From assembly GCA_934444645.1 (NCBI GenBank), contig CAKSCV010000016.1, positions 1 to 63,955 on the forward strand: a stretch of 63,955 bases of DNA, written 5' to 3'. How positions within the stretch are numbered: the first letter of the stretch is position 1; each line of letters begins with the position of its first letter. This document shows, piece after piece, positions 39,353 through 46,443 of this stretch. The translations under genes were made by a program, and so were the position numbers. This DNA comes from an uncultured Eubacteriales bacterium. GTDB lineage: Bacteria; Bacillota; Clostridia; Oscillospirales; CAG-382. The notes below the pieces were generated by a model that saw only the letters and a list, made by a program, of their open reading frames with translations, was not told the DNA's origin and did not search any database.

Positions 39353-39361
39353 AGTATACCA
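39353..39361 (-). promoter_or_regulatory. Extended -10 promoter of the attenuated transcript
   Basis: Minus strand TGGTATACT (39361-39353): TG-N-TATACT, an extended -10 box. No good -35 is visible. It lies 30 nt beyond the end of the upstream pseudouridine synthase gene and about 33 nt before the leader ribosome site. Confidence 0.6.
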
Positions 39362-39388
39362 CTCAATTGTGAATAAATATTTATATAT

Positions 39389-40135
39389 TCATAAATTTTC
39401 GGTTATTTTGTCTTTTTCTGCCGACCCCGTCCTCAAAAGCGCGATTTCCGGCTCTGTCAAGGCACGCCAGGCACCGCACGCAAGCGTTTCGTCCAAGACA
39501 AGACCGGCAAAGCGGTCGCGCCGCAGATATAAAACCTCTTTTTCGCCGCAGGCATAGCAAAGCCGCTTGACCTCATGGAATTTTCCATCGGTCAGCGTCA
39601 CATGCGCGCATAAACGATCGCTTGCGCACAGCTCTAACCGCGCAGGAGCCGTGTTTTTGCCGTCAATCACAATGCCGCGCCGCATGGTTTCGATGTCCTC
39701 CGGCACAAAAGGCTTATCCGCACGCACAAAATAAGTCTTTTCGGCATGGCTTTTGGGGGAAAGCAGCTTATGTGCAAGCACGCCGTCGTTGGTGACAAGT
39801 AACAGCCCGACGGTATCCTTGTCTAATCTTCCGACCGTCGAAAGACCCTTGTCGCGGTATTCCTTCGGAAACAGCGACAGCACCGTGCCGTCGCGCTTGT
39901 CCTCGTTGGCGCAGACAAGACCGGCCGGCTTGTTGAGCATGAAATAGAGATGCTGCGCATAGCCTATCGGCTTCCCGTCTGCCGTGACCGTATCGGTTTC
40001 CGGGTCGACCTTGGCATCGGGAACACTTTTCTGCCCATTAACGGTCACACGCCCGGCGCGGATCATGCCCGACGCGTCCTTGCGGCTGACGATAAGCGTT
40101 TGCGCGATCCATTTATCAAGACGTACAAGTGCCAA
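39389..40135 (-). CDS. RsuA/RluB-type pseudouridine synthase
   Basis: A 248-residue enzyme that converts uridine to pseudouridine in rRNA. An S4 RNA-binding domain occupies residues 1-60 (RLDKWIAQTLIVSRKDASGM). The catalytic Asp lies in STVGRLDKDTVGLLLVTNDG; the KTY and GKFHEVKR motifs follow. The target position is not predictable. Start TTG 40135 lies 5 nt after GGGAAG. It follows ispF by 49 nt on the same strand. Confidence 0.92.
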   Translation of the reverse strand: MALVRLDKWIAQTLIVSRKDASGMIRAGRVTVNGQKSVPDAKVDPETDTVTADGKPIGYAQHLYFMLNKPAGLVCANEDKRDGTVLSLFPKEYRDKGLSTVGRLDKDTVGLLLVTNDGVLAHKLLSPKSHAEKTYFVRADKPFVPEDIETMRRGIVIDGKNTAPARLELCASDRLCAHVTLTDGKFHEVKRLCYACGEKEVLYLRRDRFAGLVLDETLACGAWRALTEPEIALLRTGSAEKDKITENL

Positions 40136-40184
40136 AAATCTTCCCTGCTTTCTTCCTTAATATTAAGCGTCCCGCAAATCTCTT

Positions 40185-40682
40185 TTATGACGCGGAAACA
40201 GGCTTCCCTTTGAGAAGCACCACCGCGTGTGCGGCAATTCCCTCTCCACGGCCGGTAAAGCCGAGATGCTCCTCGGTGGTCGCCTTGACGTTGATACAGC
40301 CCTCCGGCACATCTAACATCTTTGCAATGTTCGACCGCATCCCCGGCATATACGGCGCAAGCTTGGGTGCCTGCGCGATGACGGTCATATCGGCATTGGC
40401 AAGCGAATAGCCGTCTTTTTCCAAAAGTGCCTTCACACGTCCTAACAGCTCTAAGCTGGAAATGCCCTTGTAGGCGTCGTCGGTATCCGGGAAATGCTTG
40501 CCGATATCGCCGAGAGCCGCCGCTCCGAGCAGCGCATCCATGAGCGCGTGCAGAACGACATCCGCGTCGGAATGCCCCAACAGTCCCGTTTCGTGCGGAA
40601 TCTCCACACCGCCCAAAATGAGCTTTCGGCCAGCCACCAGCTTATGTACGTCGTAGCCGTGCCCGATCCGGTAATCAAACAT
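40185..40682 (-). CDS. ispF: 2-C-methyl-D-erythritol 2,4-cyclodiphosphate synthase
   Basis: A 165-residue homotrimeric enzyme of the MEP pathway. Metal ligands are in IGHGYDVHKL and GHSDADVVLHALMDAL; the C-terminal TTEEHLGFTGRGEGI is conserved. It lies 12 nt downstream of ispD, with which it forms an operon; the two are fused in some other bacteria. Confidence 0.97.
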   Translation of the reverse strand: MFDYRIGHGYDVHKLVAGRKLILGGVEIPHETGLLGHSDADVVLHALMDALLGAAALGDIGKHFPDTDDAYKGISSLELLGRVKALLEKDGYSLANADMTVIAQAPKLAPYMPGMRSNIAKMLDVPEGCINVKATTEEHLGFTGRGEGIAAHAVVLLKGKPVSAS

Positions 40683-40694
40683 ATCTTTCCCTCT

Positions 40695-41453
40695 CTATTC
40701 TGTTTTTTGTGCGCGTGCCGCAAGAATCGCTTCCGCCATGGCAAGATCCTCCGGATAGGTCACCTTGAAGTTGGCAAATCCGGTCTCCACACACATCACC
40801 CGAAAGCCTGCCTGCATGACAAGCGCCCCATCGTCAACCGCCAAAGCCGCCTGCTCTTTCGGAACGGTCGCAAGCGCGGTGTGAAAAATGTCGGTGTCAA
40901 ACGCCTGCGGCGTCTGAATCTGCCAAAGGCCGCTGCGGTCGATCTCTTCGGTAATCACACAGTCGTTTCCGGTATATTTGACCGCATCGCGCACCTTGGT
41001 GGCAGCCACCGCCGCGCCAAAGCGCACGCAGGAAAAGAAGACATCGTTTATCTGCTTTTCGGTGATGAGCGGGCGCGCCGCATCATGCACCGCCAAAAAG
41101 GGTGTGACCGCCGATTTGTCCGGAAATGCCGCCCGAAAGGCGCAAATGACCGATTCGGCACGCGTCGCACCGCCCGAAACGATATGCTTTAGCTTGGTGA
41201 TGCCGTATGTTTTCGCCAAAGCCTTTATCTCTTCGTGATGCTCCCCCGGCGCACTGACCACCGTTTGCCTGACAAAGCCGCTCTTTTCGAACGCCTCGAG
41301 CGCATAGACAAGCATCGGCTTGCCGCATAGCTCCGCAAGCGGCTTGTATACGCCGCCCATCCGTTTGCCGCTTCCTGCCGCAGCAATCAGTACCGTAAAC
41401 AGCGGCTGCGGCTCGGAAATCGCCGCATATTTGTTCTTCCAGATAACGGACAT
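40695..41453 (-). CDS. ispD: 2-C-methyl-D-erythritol 4-phosphate cytidylyltransferase
   Basis: A 252-residue enzyme that couples MEP to CTP. The nucleotide motif is IAAAGSGKRMGG; VHDAARPLI, IQTPQAFD and the Lys in ATKVRDAVKY are diagnostic. An N-terminal extension of about 20 residues precedes the usual start; no better internal start with a ribosome site is seen. AGGAAGGG precedes the ATG at 41453. Confidence 0.95.
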   Translation of the reverse strand: MSVIWKNKYAAISEPQPLFTVLIAAAGSGKRMGGVYKPLAELCGKPMLVYALEAFEKSGFVRQTVVSAPGEHHEEIKALAKTYGITKLKHIVSGGATRAESVICAFRAAFPDKSAVTPFLAVHDAARPLITEKQINDVFFSCVRFGAAVAATKVRDAVKYTGNDCVITEEIDRSGLWQIQTPQAFDTDIFHTALATVPKEQAALAVDDGALVMQAGFRVMCVETGFANFKVTYPEDLAMAEAILAARAQKTE

Positions 41454-41943
41454 ACCCTTCCTCTTTTCCCGTTTTATATAGTATTATCATACCACACCGC
41501 CGCCCTTCAATTGTTACAAAAGCGTTAACTATCCGCCGATACAGCCGCACACACTTCATTTTTCTACTTATACAGCCGTCTTGCCGGCTCCGAATGCCGC
41601 AAAAACCGCATTTTTTCAGCATTTTTTCAAAAAACGGCATTCAAATTAACAATTACAATGTATTTGATTTACAAATAGTTCAAGAAAACGCGTTTCCGTT
41701 CATATATAATCATTGAATTGAAAGCCGAATCAGTATAAAATAAAAAAAGCTATTGTGAAGAAGTCTGCTTGACCTTTGAATGTGTCCTCTGCCGTTTCAC
41801 GGCTTCCGGCTATTCTTCACGAGGATTCCCGCATTCCCTTTCCGCTTCATTTTGCCTTTTCAACCTGCAATTTTCCTTTTTTATAACTTTCAATTTTCAA
41901 CTTTCAATTCTTAAAAAGGAAGGTTTTCGCCATCTTAAATCCT
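41454..41943. other. 490-bp divergent intergenic region, ispD/trkH
   Basis: No gene is visible. The left part has a candidate minus-strand promoter for ispD (TTGAAG, 16 nt, GATAAT, near 41490-41515). 41592-41642 is an inverted repeat, CGAATGCCG to CGGCATTC, enclosing A/T runs. 41640-41760 is A/T-rich and probably holds the trkH promoter. 41886-41911 is a heptad repeat. I looked for the c-di-AMP (ydaO) riboswitch expected before potassium-uptake genes and did not find its conserved blocks. Confidence 0.6.
41886..41911 (-). repeat. Heptad repeat upstream of trkH
   Basis: CTTTCAATTTTCAACTTTCA is the reverse complement of the TTGAAAG/TTGAAAA heptads found at 11197, 34375 and 43288. It is inverted relative to the copy that follows trkH. 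Confidence 0.7.
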
Positions 41944-43287
41944 ATGAAAAAATCACTCTTCCGCTTCAACGCCACCCAAATCATCGTCCTCGGTTTTTTG
42001 GCGGTGGTTCTTGTCGGAACCGTGCTTCTCATGCTGCCGATTTCCACCGCCACGCGCGTGTCCACGCCGTTTATCGACGCTTTGTTCACCTCCACCAGCG
42101 CCGCCTGCGTCACGGGTCTTACCGTCGCGGAAACCGGCACCTATTGGTCGGTGTTCGGCAAAAGCGTGATTTTGCTGTTAATCCAGATCGGCGGTCTCGG
42201 CTTTATGTCGATTGCCCTGTTGTTTTCCCTGCTGGCACGCCGCCGCATCACGCCGCGCGAACGTATGGTGTTTGCCCAAAGCTTGAATCTGTCGGATCTG
42301 TCCGGCATTGTCAAGTTTGCCAAATTCATCTTTTACGTCACCTTAGCGGCTGAAGGGCTCGGCACACTGTTTCTTGCCTTCCGCTTTGTTCCCGAATTCG
42401 GCGTGGCAAACGGTCTTGCCAAAAGCTTATTTCATGCGGTGAGCGCCTTCTGCAACGCCGGATTTGATATTCTCGGCCGCGGCAACAGCCTTTCCGATTA
42501 TGCTGCCGACCCATACCTGTCGATTGTCATCAGCCTTCTCGTGATTGTCGGCGGTCTCGGCTTTTTCGTATGGCGCGATCTTTGGATGTGCCTTCGCGGC
42601 AAGGGCCGCCTTTCGCCATATTCCAAGCTTGTATTATGGGCAACCGGCAGTCTTCTCGTCCTCGGAACGGTGCTGTTATTCGCCTTTGAAAACGAAAACC
42701 CGGCGTTTGACGCCTATTCCCGCCCCAAGCTGCTTTTGACCTCGTTTTTCCAGTCGGCGGTCACGCGCACAGCCGGTTTTTTCAGCATTCCGCTGTCTGA
42801 GTTAAGCTCCACCTCCAAAGCCGTCTCCATGGTGCTCATGTTCATCGGCGGCGCCAGCGGATCCACAGCCGGCGGCATCAAGGTCGGCACCTTTGCGGTC
42901 ATTCTCATCGCCATGGCAGCCATTATCCGCGGACACAACAATTTTGTCTTTGCCGGCCGCAGCATTTCCTTAAACAATGTACTGCGTGCCATGGGCATTC
43001 TGTCGGTCGCCATTGCCGTGGTTTCTGCCAGCACGCTCGTCATTTGTCTAATTGAGCCGGAATTGTATTTTGCCGACGTTTTGTATGAGGTGATCTCCGC
43101 CTTTGCCACAGTCGGTCAGACGCTCGGCATTACACCGGATTTGAACGTGATTTCCAAGGGCATCATCGTTTTGCTCATGTTTTTCGGCCGTGTCGGTATT
43201 ATCACGGTCACCTATGCGATCATGTTCAATCAGGCGCGAAGCGAAAACCTCATCACCTATCCCGAAACCAACGTGCTGTTAGGATAG
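41944..43287 (+). CDS. ktrB: TrkH/KtrB family potassium uptake protein
   Basis: A 447-residue potassium transporter with four pore repeats, each with a filter Gly region: TSTSAACVTGLTV, HAVSAFCNAGFDI, AVTRTAGFFSIPL and ISAFATVGQTLGI. About ten membrane segments are visible. It works with the RCK subunit ktrA, 132 nt downstream. The strong ribosome site AAAGGAAGG at 41916-41924 is 20 nt from the ATG at 41944 but only 8 nt from an in-frame ATC at 41932, so the true start is uncertain. Heptad repeats flank the gene on both sides. Confidence 0.92.
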   Translation: MKKSLFRFNATQIIVLGFLAVVLVGTVLLMLPISTATRVSTPFIDALFTSTSAACVTGLTVAETGTYWSVFGKSVILLLIQIGGLGFMSIALLFSLLARRRITPRERMVFAQSLNLSDLSGIVKFAKFIFYVTLAAEGLGTLFLAFRFVPEFGVANGLAKSLFHAVSAFCNAGFDILGRGNSLSDYAADPYLSIVISLLVIVGGLGFFVWRDLWMCLRGKGRLSPYSKLVLWATGSLLVLGTVLLFAFENENPAFDAYSRPKLLLTSFFQSAVTRTAGFFSIPLSELSSTSKAVSMVLMFIGGASGSTAGGIKVGTFAVILIAMAAIIRGHNNFVFAGRSISLNNVLRAMGILSVAIAVVSASTLVICLIEPELYFADVLYEVISAFATVGQTLGITPDLNVISKGIIVLLMFFGRVGIITVTYAIMFNQARSENLITYPETNVLLG

Positions 43288-43316
43288 TTGAAAATTGAAA
43301 GTTGAAAGTTGAAAAT
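43288..43316 (+). repeat. Heptad repeat directly after trkH stop
   Basis: TTGAAAA TTGAAAG TTGAAAG TTGAAAA(T): four heptads beginning at the base after the TAG stop codon. Confidence 0.8.
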
Positions 43317-43418
43317 GAGTGATTTTTAACAAAAAAGAACAGCTTTGATGGCTGAAAAAGGCATCCGGTTTAGTTTTTTAGAAAGTGAAAAGCTCATCGA
43401 TTCTGAAAGGATTTTATC

Positions 43419-44078
43419 ATGAAAAGTATTGCTGTAATCGGTCTCGACCGTTTCGGCTACACGCTTGCCGTTACGCTTTCCCAGCTCGGGCATCAGGTGC
43501 TTTGCATTGACGACAGCGAAAATGCCATTCAATCCGTCGCCGATCAGGTGACCAACGCCGTCTGCGCCAACACCACAAACGAAGCAGCTTTGCGTGCCGC
43601 CGGCTTAAAAAGCTTTGACGCGGCGGTCATCTGCATTTCCGACAGCATGGAACGCAGTCTTCTTTCGGTGCTTGCCGTCAAGGAAGTCGGCATTTCCGCC
43701 GTCACCGTGCGCGCCATGAGCGACGACCACAAGAAAATTCTCGAAAAGCTCGGCTTTGTGGATATTATCTATCCCGAATACGACATGGCCACCAAACTTG
43801 CGTACCGCATCAATAAATCAAAGATCCGCGAATATCTCGAATTTTCCAACGACTATTCCATCATCGAGATCGCCGTTCCCGAAAAATGGGTCGGCAAAAC
43901 GCTGCGCAGTCTTGATGTACGCAACACCTACGGCATCAACGTCATTGCCATCTCTCATCCGAGCAGTCATTCAGTGGATATTTCCATCAACCCGAACAAT
44001 CCGCTGTCCAAGGACGATGCGCTGGTGCTTTTGGGCACCGATGAGATCATCATGAAGTTCGCCAAAAAGGTCGAATGA
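43419..44078 (+). CDS. ktrA: KtrA/TrkA-type RCK potassium regulator
   Basis: A 219-residue cytosolic gating subunit. The RCK-N Rossmann domain starts IAVIGLDRFGYTLAVTLSQL; the middle Gly of GxGxxG is Asp here. A C-terminal RCK-C domain (about 138-219) may bind c-di-AMP in Bacillota, which would link it to GdpP at 6434. AAAGGATTTTATC precedes the ATG. It is followed after 1 nt by the RNA methyltransferase. Confidence 0.92.
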   Translation: MKSIAVIGLDRFGYTLAVTLSQLGHQVLCIDDSENAIQSVADQVTNAVCANTTNEAALRAAGLKSFDAAVICISDSMERSLLSVLAVKEVGISAVTVRAMSDDHKKILEKLGFVDIIYPEYDMATKLAYRINKSKIREYLEFSNDYSIIEIAVPEKWVGKTLRSLDVRNTYGINVIAISHPSSHSVDISINPNNPLSKDDALVLLGTDEIIMKFAKKVE

Positions 44079-44079
44079 C

Positions 44080-44883
44080 ATGGAAAACATCCTGACTTTG
44101 ACTTCACGCAAAAACCCGACGGTGCTCGAAGCAGCCTCTCTGTCGAGCGACAAAAAGGCGCGTGACAAGACCGGCCTTTTTGCTGCCGAGGGCAAGAAAT
44201 TGCTTGAAGAAGCCCTTGACGCCGGTCTTTCGGTGCAAGCAGTCTTTTTCACCGAGAAAGCCGAAAAGCAATATGCGGATTTGCTGCAAAAAGCCGTCGG
44301 TGCTTCGCTTTACCGCGTGACCGACGAGGTGTTTGAAAAGCTCTCGACCGAATCGGCGCCGCAAGGCATTTATACCTGCCTGAAAAAGCCGAATCAGCCG
44401 GCGCTTTCCGACGCCGCACTTGCCGCAGGCGGTCTTATCCTGCTTGACGGCATACAGAATCCCGCCAATCTCGGTGCGATCTTCCGCAGCGCGTTTGCAC
44501 TCGGGTTTCATACGCTTGTTCTTTCGGACGACTGTGCCGACGCCTATGCGCCCAAAACGGTGCGTGCCGCCATGGGCAGTCTGTTCCGGCTGACGCTGTG
44601 CCGCGAAAGCGACCTTGCCGGTACGATCGAATCTTTGCAAAAAACCGGCAGCCGCGTGTTCTGCACGCAGCTTTCGGATAAGAGCCTTGCGCTCGGTTCG
44701 GTAAATTTTTGCGCTTCCGACAGCTTTGTCATCGGCAATGAGGGACACGGCGCATCGGAGGTGGTCAAGGCGGCCTGCTCGCACAGCCTATACATCCCGA
44801 TGGCACCCGGCGCGGAGAGCTTAAACGCCGCCGTTGCAGCATCGATTCTGCTGTGGGAGGTGCGCCGGCAAAGCGCCGGTTAA
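44080..44883 (+). CDS. TrmH/SpoU family RNA 2'-O-methyltransferase
   Basis: A 267-residue SPOUT enzyme. An N-terminal L30e-like substrate-binding domain covers about residues 8-100 (LFAAEGKKLLEEALDAGLSV). The knotted SAM domain has motif 1 LLDGIQNPANLGAIFRSAFA, motif 2 FVIGNEGHGASEVV and motif 3 IPMAPGAESLNAAVAASILLWE. It methylates a ribose in rRNA or tRNA; the exact target is not clear. It begins 1 nt after the ktrA stop. Confidence 0.92.
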   Translation: MENILTLTSRKNPTVLEAASLSSDKKARDKTGLFAAEGKKLLEEALDAGLSVQAVFFTEKAEKQYADLLQKAVGASLYRVTDEVFEKLSTESAPQGIYTCLKKPNQPALSDAALAAGGLILLDGIQNPANLGAIFRSAFALGFHTLVLSDDCADAYAPKTVRAAMGSLFRLTLCRESDLAGTIESLQKTGSRVFCTQLSDKSLALGSVNFCASDSFVIGNEGHGASEVVKAACSHSLYIPMAPGAESLNAAVAASILLWEVRRQSAG

Positions 44884-44941
44884 CCGCAGACATCGGTCCT
44901 GCTTCAATTCCTTCAAACTTATATGAAAGGCGGAAAACTAC

Positions 44942-46357
44942 GTGGACAATGCGCTTTTGTACTACCTTTGGCTAAACTCCAGGCTGTATCCCGGCTCGCC
45001 CTCCGCCAAGCTTCTTCTCGAAAATTTTCCGGACAGCGACAGCATTTTTCATGCCGGAAGCGAGGATTACAAGGCACTTGACATCACCAAGGGCGATATC
45101 GCGCGTCTGTGCGACAAGGATTTAACCGACGCAAAACGGTATTACGAATTCTGCGAAAAAGAACACATCGGCATTTTAACCTATGACAATCCCTATTATC
45201 CCGGCCGCCTGAAAGCCATAAGCAATCCGCCGCCGGTGTTATATTACCGCGGCAAGGTGGAATTGCTCGACGATTATCCGTGCTTTGCCATGGTCGGCAC
45301 GCGCTCATGCTCGGAGCATGGCTTCCGCACCGCCTATCGCATTGCCTATGAAACGGCCTCGTGCGGCGGCGTTGTCATCAACGGACTTGCGCTCGGCTCG
45401 GACACGGCGTGCATGAAAGGCGCACTTGATGCCGGCGGCTATGCGGTGGGGCTGCTTGGCTGCGGCATCGACCGCGTGTATCCGTCGCAGAACAAGGAGC
45501 TGTTTTGTCGGCTTTCCCGACAAGGGCTCATTCTTTCGGAGTTTGCGCCGTTCACCCGTCCCGACGGCCGGAATTTTCCGGTACGCAACCGTGTTATCAG
45601 CGCACTTTCGATCGCCGCCGTCATTTTCGAGGCAAACGCCGGAAGCGGCGCACTCATCACCGCTTCCCACGCCCTAAGCCAAGGACGGCGCATTTTTGCC
45701 GTTCCGGGCGAAGTCGGCGACGACCTGTATACAGGGCCTCTCGGGCTTCTCAAAGGCGGCGCGACCCTGGTGACCGGTGCTTCGGATATTTTGGCGGAAT
45801 ATTCTTTGAAGTTTCCGCACAGGATAATCACAAAAGGCACACCGTTCGTGCCGCTGGAAGCCGAGCAAGCAGCCGTGGAGCAGGCCTTTTCGGTCTTACC
45901 TCCGAAAAAGCCGGTCAGCAAACCTCAAAGCGCCCCGGCATACGACCCGGCAAGCGACCCGGCAAGCGATTCCGGCAAGCGGCAGCTGCCCAAGCCGCAG
46001 CACATGAAAACTCCAAAACGCAAATACGCCTACCCGGAACCGATGCAGGAATACGCAAAGTCCGTCTCTACGAACATCCGACCGACCGCAGAAGCTCCAC
46101 GTGCAAAAGCTCCGGCTGCCGCAAACCAAACGCCGGCGCCGGAATCAGAAAACACCTCTCCCGGCTTAGATATTACCATGCTGTCAGCCGAAGAACAGCA
46201 CATCCTTTCCTTTTTTGAGAAATTTCCCGTTCTCACGGTTGACGAAATCGCCGCAAAGGGCATCAAAACCGACGACGTTCTTTCGTCTTTGACCTTACTT
46301 GAGCTGTTCGGTTTCATTCAAAGTCTGCCCGGCGGCCGATATGAAAGGCTCTCGTAA
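44942..46357 (+). CDS. dprA: DNA-processing protein DprA
   Basis: A 471-residue protein that protects incoming single-stranded DNA and loads RecA in natural transformation. An N-terminal helical domain is followed by the Rossmann-like core (CFAMVGTRSCSEHGFRTAYR, VINGLALGSDTACMKGALDA, GCGIDRVYPSQNKELF) to about residue 305. A proline/alanine-rich linker of about 100 residues then leads to a winged-helix DprA-C domain (HILSFFEKFPVLTVDEIAAK). Start GTG 44942 follows GAAAGGCGG. topA follows, a common dprA-topA order in Bacillota. Confidence 0.94.
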   Translation: MDNALLYYLWLNSRLYPGSPSAKLLLENFPDSDSIFHAGSEDYKALDITKGDIARLCDKDLTDAKRYYEFCEKEHIGILTYDNPYYPGRLKAISNPPPVLYYRGKVELLDDYPCFAMVGTRSCSEHGFRTAYRIAYETASCGGVVINGLALGSDTACMKGALDAGGYAVGLLGCGIDRVYPSQNKELFCRLSRQGLILSEFAPFTRPDGRNFPVRNRVISALSIAAVIFEANAGSGALITASHALSQGRRIFAVPGEVGDDLYTGPLGLLKGGATLVTGASDILAEYSLKFPHRIITKGTPFVPLEAEQAAVEQAFSVLPPKKPVSKPQSAPAYDPASDPASDSGKRQLPKPQHMKTPKRKYAYPEPMQEYAKSVSTNIRPTAEAPRAKAPAAANQTPAPESENTSPGLDITMLSAEEQHILSFFEKFPVLTVDEIAAKGIKTDDVLSSLTLLELFGFIQSLPGGRYERLS

Positions 46358-46443
46358 GCAGTCCGCCCATTAAAAACAAATCCGTTACCCCGCATATTTC
46401 CGAAAAGCCGCTCGGTTTTTCGTATCAAATACAGGAGGCTATT

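Noticed and set aside
41454..41943. c-di-AMP (ydaO) riboswitch before trkH
   Set aside because: GCCGAATC near 41725 looked suggestive, but the other conserved blocks and the GC-rich pseudo-symmetric core are absent.
46366..46440. Terminator between dprA and topA
   Set aside because: The only hairpin (CCGA...TCGG near 46402) has four base pairs, too weak to call.
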